Positions 8,314-16,151 of a DNA stretch of 64,000 nucleotides are shown here, one piece after another. This DNA is from Lentisphaeria bacterium. GTDB taxonomy: Bacteria > Verrucomicrobiota > Lentisphaeria > Victivallales > Victivallaceae. The notes under the pieces were generated by a model, which was given only the letters and a program-made list of their open reading frames with translations, had not been told where the DNA came from and searched no databases. The DNA lies in NCBI GenBank assembly GCA_017450705.1, contig JAFSTC010000055.1, positions 49,608-113,607 of the forward strand. The letters run 5' to 3'. Positions within the stretch are counted from its first letter, which is position 1. The number at the start of each line of letters is the position of its first letter. Position numbers and translations under genes: made by a program.

Positions 8314-10725
8314 CTACTCCAATCCCGCGATCTTCTTCGCCGCCCGCACGGTTCCCATGGCGTCGGCAGCGTAGATGGCGCCGATCTCCTCGGCGTAGTC
8401 GGGATCGACGGCGGCGCCGCCGATGATGACAGGCAGATCGATCTTCTTTTCCTCCAGCAGCCGGACGACCTCGCGCATGCGGGGCATGGTGGTGGTCATG
8501 AGGGCGGAGAGCCCGATGCAGAAGGCCTTTTCCCGGACCGCCGTCTCGACGATCCGTTCGGCGGGGACATCCTTGCCCAGATCGATGACCCGGAAACCAT
8601 GGTTGCCCAGCAGCATGTTGACGATATTTTTACCGATATCGTGGATATCGCCCTGCACCGTGGCGAGGACGAAAACCGGACCATCGGCAACTTCGCCCCC
8701 TCTATTTTTCTTCAGCTCCGGTTCGAGAAGCTCCATGGCCGTGCGCATGGCCTCGGCGCTCTGCATCAGCTGAGGCAGAAAATACTCCTTGCGCTCGAAG
8801 CGGCTCCCGACTTCAGTCAGGGCGGGGATCAGGACTTCGTTGACGAGTTTGTCGGCCGAAAACCCCGCGCCGAGGGCGTCTTTCACCGCCTGGGGAACGG
8901 CGTCGGGCAGACTTTCGACCACAGCGCGCTTCAAAGCGGCGTCGGGGGAAAGGAGCTCCTGCGTCCCGGGCTTCACCGCGGTCTTCGGCACGTCGGCGTG
9001 GCGGGAAATGAATCTCTTCATCCCGGGATCCAGCGCCCGGAGCGCGTCGGAGGCCTCGACGGTCGACACGATCCCCGGCGCGCCGGGATTGGCGATGGCG
9101 CTGGCAAGTCCGCGCCCGCAGGCCAGCCCGAGGAAGGTCTGGTTCAAAGCGGCCCGGTCGGGGAGACCGAAACTCACGTTGGAGAGCCCGCAGGTCGTCC
9201 CGATCCCCAGGGTCCGGGAGCAGTATTCGATGAAATCCAGCGCCTCCAGCGCCGCGCCGGGGTCCGTGCTGACCGTCATGATGAGGGCATCCGCGACGCA
9301 GTCGGCGGGCTCGTAACCGTACTTCGCCACCTCGGCGAGCAATTTTTCAAGCAGAACGATCCGCTCCCGGCACGTTGCGGGGATCCCCGCGTCGGAGAGC
9401 GGCAGCAGAATGGGCATGGCGCCGTACTTCGCCGCAACGGGAAGGACTTTTTCGAGCCGCTCCTTTTCCGCGCTGATGGAGTTCAGCAGCGCCCGCCCGG
9501 GATAGAATCTCAACGCGGCCTCCACCGCCCCCGGCAGCGTGGAGTCGATGGCCAGCGGCAGAGGGACCGTTTTGACAACTTCCGCCACGGCCTTCCTGAG
9601 GACGGCCTCCTGATCGATGCCGCCGACGCCGACGTTGACGTCCAGAAGCGCCGCGCCGGCCTCATTCTGCTCGACGGCGAAACGGCGGACAAGATCGAAC
9701 GACCCCGCCCGCAGTTCCGCCTGGAGAGCCTTCTTGCCCGTGGGGTTGATCCGCTCGCCGATCAGCACGAAGGGGGATGACGCGCCGAGAACACGGTACT
9801 GGCGCACGGAAGAAACCGCGCCGCGAATAGTCTGTTCAACAGGAGGAGGCGCGAATTTTTTCAACTCTTCGTTCAGGCGGGCGATATGTTCGGGGGAAGT
9901 CCCGCAGCAGCCGCCGACGATCCCGGCGCCGGACGCAACGAGCAGAGCCGCGGCCCGGCCGAACTCCTCCGGTCCCTGCGGGAAGACGGTCTTGTCCCCC
10001 ACCAGACGCGGCATGCCCGCGTTGGGTTTGGCGACCAGCGGGATGGAGGCAAAGGGCTTCATGGCGGAAATGATCTCCGCCATCTCGGCGGGCCCCGTGG
10101 AGCAGTTGCACCCGAAGGCCGCCGCGCCGAGTCCCTGGAACGTGACCAGCGCCGACACGGGATCCGTTCCCGTCAGGGTACGCCCGCCGGGCTCGAAAGT
10201 CATGGTGACGATGACGGCGCATCCGGGAGCCGCTTCGCGGACGCCGAGGAATGCCGCCCGCGCCTCCTGCAGATCCATCATCGTCTCGATGACGAACCCG
10301 TCCACACCTCCGGCGAGGAGAGCCTCCGCCTGAGTGCGGTAAATCGAAACGGCCTCCTCGAAGGCCAGGGGACCGTTGGGTTCGACCAGCTGCCCCGTGG
10401 GGGCCAGATCGCCGAAGATCAGCTTGCCGGGACAGGCCTTTTTGGAGAGTTCCGCCAGCGTCCGGTTGAGATGCCGTGCCTCACGGTCAAGACCGAACTC
10501 GGCCAGCTTCGCGGGATTTGCGCCGAAGGTGGGCGCATAAAGCAAATCGCTCCCCGCCCGGCAGTAAGCCTGCTGGACGGAGATGACCGCATCGGGATTC
10601 CGGACGCACCACGCTTCCGGACAGACGCCGGGAGGCAGTCCTCTTTTGATGAGTTCCGTCCCCGTCGCGCCGTCCAGCCGGATGATCCGGCTCCCGGCAA
10701 GGCGTATGAATTCGTCCCGTCGCAT
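8314..10725 (-). CDS. metH: cobalamin-dependent methionine synthase, short form without reactivation domain
   Basis: Transfers methyl from methyltetrahydrofolate to homocysteine through cobalamin, 803 aa. The first third is a homocysteine methyltransferase barrel with the zinc cysteines in FGCNCSTGPAEM and GGCCGTSPEH. The middle is a pterin-binding domain (IGERINPTGKK, LLDVNVGVGG). The last part is the B12 cap plus B12-binding domain with VQGDIHDIGKNI near residue 695, the His ligand motif. The protein stops there: the AdoMet-binding reactivation domain of the roughly 1200-residue E. coli enzyme is absent. GGAGAGAGG precedes the start. It follows the NifU-domain gene by 28 nt. No B12 riboswitch was seen. 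Confidence 0.93.
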   Translation of the reverse strand: MRRDEFIRLAGSRIIRLDGATGTELIKRGLPPGVCPEAWCVRNPDAVISVQQAYCRAGSDLLYAPTFGANPAKLAEFGLDREARHLNRTLAELSKKACPGKLIFGDLAPTGQLVEPNGPLAFEEAVSIYRTQAEALLAGGVDGFVIETMMDLQEARAAFLGVREAAPGCAVIVTMTFEPGGRTLTGTDPVSALVTFQGLGAAAFGCNCSTGPAEMAEIISAMKPFASIPLVAKPNAGMPRLVGDKTVFPQGPEEFGRAAALLVASGAGIVGGCCGTSPEHIARLNEELKKFAPPPVEQTIRGAVSSVRQYRVLGASSPFVLIGERINPTGKKALQAELRAGSFDLVRRFAVEQNEAGAALLDVNVGVGGIDQEAVLRKAVAEVVKTVPLPLAIDSTLPGAVEAALRFYPGRALLNSISAEKERLEKVLPVAAKYGAMPILLPLSDAGIPATCRERIVLLEKLLAEVAKYGYEPADCVADALIMTVSTDPGAALEALDFIEYCSRTLGIGTTCGLSNVSFGLPDRAALNQTFLGLACGRGLASAIANPGAPGIVSTVEASDALRALDPGMKRFISRHADVPKTAVKPGTQELLSPDAALKRAVVESLPDAVPQAVKDALGAGFSADKLVNEVLIPALTEVGSRFERKEYFLPQLMQSAEAMRTAMELLEPELKKNRGGEVADGPVFVLATVQGDIHDIGKNIVNMLLGNHGFRVIDLGKDVPAERIVETAVREKAFCIGLSALMTTTMPRMREVVRLLEEKKIDLPVIIGGAAVDPDYAEEIGAIYAADAMGTVRAAKKIAGLE

Positions 10726-10753
10726 GGCCTCTCTCCGAAGCGGAACAGAAAAG

Positions 10754-10984
10754 TCAGATCACACGCTCGATGACGATCTCGGGATCGATCTCGTCGCGCA
10801 AAATGCGCTCCAGACCGCCCTTGATGGTCATGGCGGCATGAGGACATCCGCCGCAGGCGCCGCGCAGTCTCAGCCTGACCGTTTTCCCCTCGATCGCGAC
10901 GATCTCGAGATCGCCGCCGTCAGCCTGCAGATGAACGCGCAGTTCTTCCAGACGATCCGTGATTTTTTTGCTCAGTTCTTCCAT
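10754..10984 (-). CDS. NifU C-terminal-domain iron-sulfur scaffold protein
   Basis: Small cytoplasmic Fe-S scaffold, 76 aa, consisting only of the NifU/Nfu C-terminal domain. The core is LRVHLQADGGDLEIVAI followed by the cluster-binding CxxC in GACGGCPHAAMTIKGGLE. The ATG at 10984 is set by the strong GGAGGA site just upstream; the same frame stays open for 134 more codons, but that extension runs into the end of speD in another frame. It sits between speD and metH. The nearby HydE needs 4Fe-4S clusters, but any specific link is inference. Confidence 0.92.
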   Translation of the reverse strand: MEELSKKITDRLEELRVHLQADGGDLEIVAIEGKTVRLRLRGACGGCPHAAMTIKGGLERILRDEIDPEIVIERVI

Positions 10985-11022
10985 GATCTTTCCTCCTGTT
11001 TGAAAGTCGTCCTGTGTCTCTT

Positions 11023-11832
11023 CTATTGCCGCACATGCGGCTGCATCCGGTAGTAGGAGCATGAAAAGCTCGCGAGAGCCGTTTCCGCAGCCTTTCTCGG
11101 ATCGAAAAACGATTCGTTGAATATGTCGATGTACACCGTCCTCCGGGCGGCATTCCAGACGCCTCCGATCCACCCGCCGACAAGGGGCAGGACGAACTTG
11201 CAGCTCCCGTCGCGGCGGGACATCCGGCATACGCCGTCGGCCTGGAGCCCCAGTGCGGAGGCGATCTCCGCCGCGGTCCGGCGCACTCCGGCAAAATTCT
11301 CGTCGGTGGGCTCCCGGCGGGAATCGTAGAGATCGATGGCCACCGAAAACGCCCGGGCGGCGGTCTTCTCGAAACGGCTTTTCCACGAAAGCTGGAAACT
11401 GTGAAAGTCACGCCCCTCGGTCACGGGGACGAGCCGTTCGATGCCGTTGTTGCCGACGATCCCCCGGTCGATCAGGCTGGAGACCACCCACTGCTCGCTG
11501 CCGAGACCGGAAGCGATACAGGCCGCCGCACGGGAGAAATCCACATTCTCCCCGCACGTGAAAAGATCCACTGCCGCGTACTCGTGTTCCGGCCAGGCGT
11601 GTACGGCGAAGTGAGACTCCGAAATGATCACGACCCCGCTGACTCCCTGAGGCATGAAACGGTGGAAATGACTGCTGATCACGGTCGCGCCGGACTCTTT
11701 GGCGGAGGTGACGAAGATCTCCTCCATCCGTGCGGAATCCGCAAGGATCTTCGCATCACAGTCATAAAACTCGATGGTCATCTGCCGTCCCAGCGCACAG
11801 CCGGGAGGCGCCGGAGTCTCACGGGGCGTCAT
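11023..11832 (-). CDS. speD: S-adenosylmethionine decarboxylase proenzyme with C-terminal pseudo-repeat
   Basis: Makes decarboxylated AdoMet for spermidine-type polyamines; 269 aa from the ATG at 11832. The N-terminal half is a complete SpeD domain. It includes MTIEFYDCD and the self-cleavage region SESHFAVHAWPEHEYAAVD, where Ser becomes the pyruvoyl group, followed by FTCGENVDFSRAA. The C-terminal half repeats the layout: AIDLYDSRREPTDENF, then a strand-rich middle, then VYIDIFNESFFDPRKAAE, but the SESH cleavage site is replaced by GGWIGGVW. This looks like an internal duplication. An alternative start is the ATG at 11781; neither has a strong ribosome site. No speE is nearby. Confidence 0.88.
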   Translation of the reverse strand: MTPRETPAPPGCALGRQMTIEFYDCDAKILADSARMEEIFVTSAKESGATVISSHFHRFMPQGVSGVVIISESHFAVHAWPEHEYAAVDLFTCGENVDFSRAAACIASGLGSEQWVVSSLIDRGIVGNNGIERLVPVTEGRDFHSFQLSWKSRFEKTAARAFSVAIDLYDSRREPTDENFAGVRRTAAEIASALGLQADGVCRMSRRDGSCKFVLPLVGGWIGGVWNAARRTVYIDIFNESFFDPRKAAETALASFSCSYYRMQPHVRQ

Positions 11833-11837
11833 GATCG

Positions 11838-13466
11838 TCAGTCGTTCCGCCCGTTGCCGGTAAAGCGGCAATTCGCGGCGAACTCCTCCTGGAGCGTCTG
11901 CATGGCCAGGGACATTTTCTGGTTCCGGCACATCATGACATACATATCCTTCTGCTTGGCAAAGGCCGTCATGTCCGCGGGAGTGCGTCCCGTCAGCTGG
12001 GCGACGACAGCACCCTGTTTCTCCCGCACGGGCGGCGTGAACGCACCGGGTTTGACGTTGATGACGGCCAGCGCCACGTCAAGACGGTTTTCCGGCGGCC
12101 GCTTCGCCATGAGCGAGAAATCGAACTTGCTGAACCGGCATCCCTTGTATTTCGCCAGGATCTTGCCGGCCTCTCCGGCCTTGGCCCGGCTCAGCTCGGC
12201 AAACGCGGACGCGGCCTTCTTCATCGCCTCCGCCGCGGCTTTTTCCGCGAGGCAGTCGGCCTTGACCTTGTCGGCGACCTCCTGAAATTCCGCCTGACGG
12301 GGCTGGATTCTCGACCGGGCAAAGCCGATGTAGACACGCTGACCTTCGACGACGGGATCGGTGACGCGGTTGTCGCCCGCCAGTCCGGCCAGCTGACTGA
12401 CAAGCCGGGCGGATCTGATCTTGCCGATGGCAGGATCGTCGAATTTGGCGCTGCCCGCTTCGATCACCACAAGGTTGTACTTGTCCGCAAGGGCGCGGAA
12501 CACCTTTTCCTTGTTCTGGGAAGGCGTTTCACCCAGCTGTTCGTAGGCTGCGGTCGCGAAATCGTAGGCAGCCTGCTGCGCCAGCTCCAGCGACGCGGCG
12601 GCGATGAATTTCTCCTTCACGGCCGACTTGACGGCCTCGAATTTGGGCGACTTGATCTTGTCGGTTTCGAAGGCTTTGGGGTCGCGGTCGAAGAAGGCCT
12701 TGAGAGCCTTGTCCGTGGCCCGCTTCACGGCCTCGGCGCGGAAGGTCCCGGCATCCCAGGCGATGACCAGAGCATCGACTTTTCCGGGAATGGGATACGC
12801 CGCGCGATGGGCGGCAAAATAATCCTGGAGCTCCTTTTTGGAGAGCTTCAGCTTCGAGGCGTCCGGGGCGGGAAATTCGATGACGCGGACCGCGTACACG
12901 GTGTTGAGCCTGCGGAAAAGTTCCTGAGCCTCCCCTTCGGTCGCGGTGATCCCGCCCGTCAGCTCCCGCTGAAGTTTTTCAAGCATGATCTGCTGGCGGC
13001 AGGCATCGTGAAGATCTGTTTCGGAGATACCGTTCCGGCGCATCGTCTGGAGCATCCGGTCGTAGGCGCTCCTGTCGAAGCTGCCGTTTTTGAGGAACGC
13101 GGGCGTGCGGCGGATCAGAGAGGCCACCTCCTTGTCGCTGACGGCCAGCCCCAGGGCCCCGGCTTTGCGGAGCATGCACGCATAGATGAAGACGGTCTCA
13201 TTGGGGATGTCCCGCGAAATGGGCACGCCGTTGAAGACCTCGCTGAAGACGGAGATGTTCCGGCCGATACCGCGGAGTTCGCCGTAGGTCACGTTCTCGC
13301 CGTAGGCCGTTCCGACGGGAATGGATGCGGGATCTCCCATGCCGCCGAAACCGAAGGTCCCGGGCGTCAGAAAGCCGAGGAAAGAGACGATGATGATGAT
13401 GGTGAATGCGCCGAACAGCCAGCGGCTGTGCCGGTGAAAGACGGAATTGAGCTTTTCGATGATCAT
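11838..13466 (-). CDS. PpiD/SurA_N-like membrane-anchored chaperone, no parvulin domain seen
   Basis: Predicted envelope folding factor, 542 aa. A short cytoplasmic start is followed by one membrane helix (LFGAFTIIIIVSFLGFL, about residues 17-34), then a SurA_N/PpiD-type helical region (LRKAGALGLAVSDKEVASLI and MLQTMRRNGISETDLHDACR). The rest is charged, helical and Lys/Ala-rich. I do not find the GGxLGxxxxGxMxPxFE parvulin signature that the protein at 54988-56100 has, so isomerase activity is unlikely. AGGGAG precedes the ATG. speD starts 5 nt after the stop and the YbbR gene ends 30 nt upstream. Confidence 0.75.
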   Translation of the reverse strand: MIIEKLNSVFHRHSRWLFGAFTIIIIVSFLGFLTPGTFGFGGMGDPASIPVGTAYGENVTYGELRGIGRNISVFSEVFNGVPISRDIPNETVFIYACMLRKAGALGLAVSDKEVASLIRRTPAFLKNGSFDRSAYDRMLQTMRRNGISETDLHDACRQQIMLEKLQRELTGGITATEGEAQELFRRLNTVYAVRVIEFPAPDASKLKLSKKELQDYFAAHRAAYPIPGKVDALVIAWDAGTFRAEAVKRATDKALKAFFDRDPKAFETDKIKSPKFEAVKSAVKEKFIAAASLELAQQAAYDFATAAYEQLGETPSQNKEKVFRALADKYNLVVIEAGSAKFDDPAIGKIRSARLVSQLAGLAGDNRVTDPVVEGQRVYIGFARSRIQPRQAEFQEVADKVKADCLAEKAAAEAMKKAASAFAELSRAKAGEAGKILAKYKGCRFSKFDFSLMAKRPPENRLDVALAVINVKPGAFTPPVREKQGAVVAQLTGRTPADMTAFAKQKDMYVMMCRNQKMSLAMQTLQEEFAANCRFTGNGRND

Positions 13467-13496
13467 TTTTTTCTCCCTGATTTTGGTTTGTATTTT

Positions 13497-14444
13497 TTAT
13501 GGCAGTTTGATGACGTTGACCTTGATCTCGCCCGGAGAGACAGCCTTGACGCTGACGCCTTCCACGGAACAGCTGCAGCGCAGCGGGACGGTGTACATGC
13601 CGGGTTTGCGGATATCGGACAGATCGGCAAAAAGCCGTATATCCTCGGTTTTGAGCATGGCCAGCCGGGTGGACAGGCCCGAGAGAGTCACGTCGGCGGT
13701 CTGTGCGGGATCGACGGTCGCGGCCTTGAGTTTGTCCGACCCGTTCTGCAGGAGCCGGACGGGAAGACGGCCGATGCGCCTCTGTTCGAGACTCTTGATG
13801 ATCTCCGCCTGGACCATCACTTTCGCCGTGGCGAACTGGAGATCGGCGGGAACGGCCAGCCGGCTTTCGTATTCGAAGGAATCCGTCACCGTCTCCGAGA
13901 GCGGGATGGGCTCGGTGAAGACGGTATCGAGAGATTTGAGCATGAGTTCGGGTCCGGAAACGACCACTTCGGCGGGGATGCAGCGGACATCCGAACAGTG
14001 ATATTCGTCCGACAGGCGTCCGCTGAACTGCGCCTTGACGGGGACCCGTTTGGAAATACGCCGCTGGAGATTGAGCTTCAAAACGGGTTCGTTGACGATC
14101 TTGACGCCCGGCCTCCGCTTGAACATGTCCGCGCGCATGTGCACGAGGTAGACGTCTTCAGAAACGCGGTGTTCCGGCCCGATGTAAACGGTCCCGGAAA
14201 AATCCTCCGGGCTGAGTTTCTGGAGCACCCGCTCCGCGCCACGGACGACCAGCGTGACCTGATAGTGAGGCCGGGCGATGAACGCCAGATCCGGCGCCAG
14301 TTTCACCTCGACGGGAACGCTGGGGATGTTCCGCTCGACAAAGATCTGACGGCTCACGCCGATGTACAGCATCACGGCGAAGACCAGCGCCAGAAGTTTG
14401 CGGGGGTAATCGCTGACGATAAAGGCGAAAAATCTATGCATCAT
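13497..14444 (-). CDS. cdaR: YbbR-domain protein, CdaR-like regulator of CdaA
   Basis: Membrane-anchored extracytoplasmic protein, 315 aa. The N-terminus has a short basic stretch and one helix (LLALVFAVMLYIGVS), then repeated beta-rich YbbR domains with IPSVPVEVKLAPDLAF and the later IPAEVVVSGPELMLK stretch. In Firmicutes, YbbR/CdaR sits beside and modulates the diadenylate cyclase CdaA; the same adjacency is seen here, overlapping cdaA by 11 nt. A GAGGAGG site lies upstream of the tandem ATGs at 14444. The family is clear; the regulatory role is inferred from context. Confidence 0.85.
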   Translation of the reverse strand: MMHRFFAFIVSDYPRKLLALVFAVMLYIGVSRQIFVERNIPSVPVEVKLAPDLAFIARPHYQVTLVVRGAERVLQKLSPEDFSGTVYIGPEHRVSEDVYLVHMRADMFKRRPGVKIVNEPVLKLNLQRRISKRVPVKAQFSGRLSDEYHCSDVRCIPAEVVVSGPELMLKSLDTVFTEPIPLSETVTDSFEYESRLAVPADLQFATAKVMVQAEIIKSLEQRRIGRLPVRLLQNGSDKLKAATVDPAQTADVTLSGLSTRLAMLKTEDIRLFADLSDIRKPGMYTVPLRCSCSVEGVSVKAVSPGEIKVNVIKLP

Positions 14445-15279
14445 CAGGTTTTTCCTCCTCGGCCTTCTCGGGGACGTTTTCCCGCTCCTCGAGCATCTTC
14501 ACCGTTTCGCTGAGCTCGCCGTCATCTTTGAGAACGACCAGCTGCTCCAAGAGTTCCTGCAGTTCCTCCGGAGTCGTGTCCCGGTGGAAGATCCCGCGAT
14601 AGGCCAGACTGATGAAACCGGTCTCCTCGGAAACGACGATGGTCACGGCATCGCTCTCTTCGGAGATCCCCAGCGCGGCCCTGTGCCGGGTCCCCAGGTG
14701 CCGGGAGACATGCTCCGCCCGGGTGAGCGGCAGGATGGCGCGGGCCGCGACGATGCGGTTGTTGCGGATGATGACGGCGCCGTCATGCAGCGGGGAGTTG
14801 GGGAAGAAGATGGATTCCAGAACGAGGGCGTTGATCTTGATGTCCAGCGGGATGGAGTCGTCGATGAGCGTCTGGAGATTGAATCTGCGTTCGACCACGA
14901 TCAGCGCGCCGCACTTGCGCCGGGACATGGCCGTGACGGCGGCAACGATCTCGGATACGACCTCGCGCCGCTGCTTGCCCTGCCGGGCGATGTAGCTGCC
15001 GAGCTGGGCCAGCGCCCGGCGCAGTTCCGGCTGGAAGATGATCAGCATGGCGACAAAGAGCGAATTGCCGAACATGTCGAGGATGTAGGCCAGCACGTCC
15101 AGATTGAGCCCTTCCACCCGGACGATGATCGCGAGGAAAAGTCCCAGGATGAAGAGTCCCGTGATGACCATCGCGCCCCGGGTGCTGCGCAGATAGTAGA
15201 GGACGGCGTAGATCATCAGGAACAGGATCCCGATCTGGAGAGCGGCGCGGAGCGCATCGATGACGACGAATCCCGACAT
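14434..15279 (-). CDS. cdaA: diadenylate cyclase CdaA (c-di-AMP synthase)
   Basis: Makes the second messenger c-di-AMP from two ATP, at the membrane; 281 aa. Three N-terminal helices (about residues 10-80) precede the DAC domain, which has both catalytic motifs, SPLHDGAVIIRN (DGA) and HLGTRHRAALGISEE (RHR). The ATG at 15279 is used, about 10 nt after GGAGG; a TTG two codons earlier is too close to that site. It starts 2 nt after the folP stop and overlaps cdaR. The acidic tail (EEEKPDDA) is not part of the core family. Confidence 0.92.
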   Translation of the reverse strand: MSGFVVIDALRAALQIGILFLMIYAVLYYLRSTRGAMVITGLFILGLFLAIIVRVEGLNLDVLAYILDMFGNSLFVAMLIIFQPELRRALAQLGSYIARQGKQRREVVSEIVAAVTAMSRRKCGALIVVERRFNLQTLIDDSIPLDIKINALVLESIFFPNSPLHDGAVIIRNNRIVAARAILPLTRAEHVSRHLGTRHRAALGISEESDAVTIVVSEETGFISLAYRGIFHRDTTPEELQELLEQLVVLKDDGELSETVKMLEERENVPEKAEEEKPDDA

Positions 15280-15281
15280 GT

Positions 15282-16118
15282 TCAAAGCGCCTCCTCCCGC
15301 CGTCCCGCCGACACCGCCGCACGGAAAACGAGGGCGTCGCGGAGCATTTTCACGTCATGGGTACGGATGACCGCAGCGCCGCAGGCTGCAAGATGCAGTT
15401 CTCCGGCGAGGGTCCCGCCCCGCCTTTCGGCCGGGTCGGACTCCCCCGTGACGCTGCCGATGAAGGATTTCCGGGAGATGCCGAAAAGGACATTCCCCAG
15501 GCGCGCGGCGAACTCCCCGGCGCGGCGCATCATTTCCAGCTGCTGATCGACGCTCTTGGCAAATCCGAACCCCGGGTCGAAAATGATGCGCGAGGCGTCG
15601 ATGCCGGAACGCTCCGCCGCGGCAAGCAGTTCGCCGCAGACGGCGGAAACGACGTCATCCCCGTAGTCGAGGTATTTGGCGTCGCGCATGTCGGCGGGCG
15701 TTCCCCGGGAGTGACAGAGAACGAGCAGACTCTCCGGATGCGCCCGGAGCACGTCCTTCATGCGGGGATCGAACCGGAGCATGGAGACGTCGTTGATGAT
15801 CCGCGCGCCCGCTTCAAGCATTTTTTCAGCCGTCTCGGCATGCCGGGTGTCGATGGAGAGGACAGCTCCCGGAACCGCCTCCAGAACGCGGCGGACGACA
15901 CAGGACAGCCGGCGGATCTCCTCCTGCGGGGGGATCTCTGCGGAGCCCGGGCGGGTCGATTCGCCGCCGATGTCAAGCAGATCAGCCCCCTGCCCCAGCA
16001 GCCGCAGAGCCCGCTCCGCGGCGCTGTCGGGAGACGACAAAACGCCTTCGCTGAAGGAGTCGCCCGTCGCATTGACGATCCCCATCAAAAGAGGTTTTTT
16101 GCCGTTCAGGAGTTCCAT
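15282..16118 (-). CDS. folP: dihydropteroate synthase
   Basis: Condenses p-aminobenzoate with the pterin diphosphate in folate synthesis, 278 aa, cytoplasmic TIM barrel. Signature segments are LLMGIVNATGDSFSEG (usually NVTPDSF), DLLDIGGESTRPGS and INDVSMLRFDPRM. IIFDPGFGFAKSVDQQLEMM and FGISRKSFIG complete the pterin site. In the first loop, TGDSF replaces TPDSF, a mild change. The gene lies between gyrA (33 nt) and cdaA (2 nt), so folate and c-di-AMP synthesis share a transcript. No strong ribosome site is seen before the ATG. Confidence 0.94.
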   Translation of the reverse strand: MELLNGKKPLLMGIVNATGDSFSEGVLSSPDSAAERALRLLGQGADLLDIGGESTRPGSAEIPPQEEIRRLSCVVRRVLEAVPGAVLSIDTRHAETAEKMLEAGARIINDVSMLRFDPRMKDVLRAHPESLLVLCHSRGTPADMRDAKYLDYGDDVVSAVCGELLAAAERSGIDASRIIFDPGFGFAKSVDQQLEMMRRAGEFAARLGNVLFGISRKSFIGSVTGESDPAERRGGTLAGELHLAACGAAVIRTHDVKMLRDALVFRAAVSAGRREEAL

Positions 16119-16151
16119 TTCGAAGAAAACAGCCTTCTTTCGGGAAGTCGA

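Noticed and set aside
10726..10984. cobalamin or SAM riboswitch before metH
   Set aside because: metH is 28 nt behind the NifU-domain gene; there is no room and no B12-box-like sequence.
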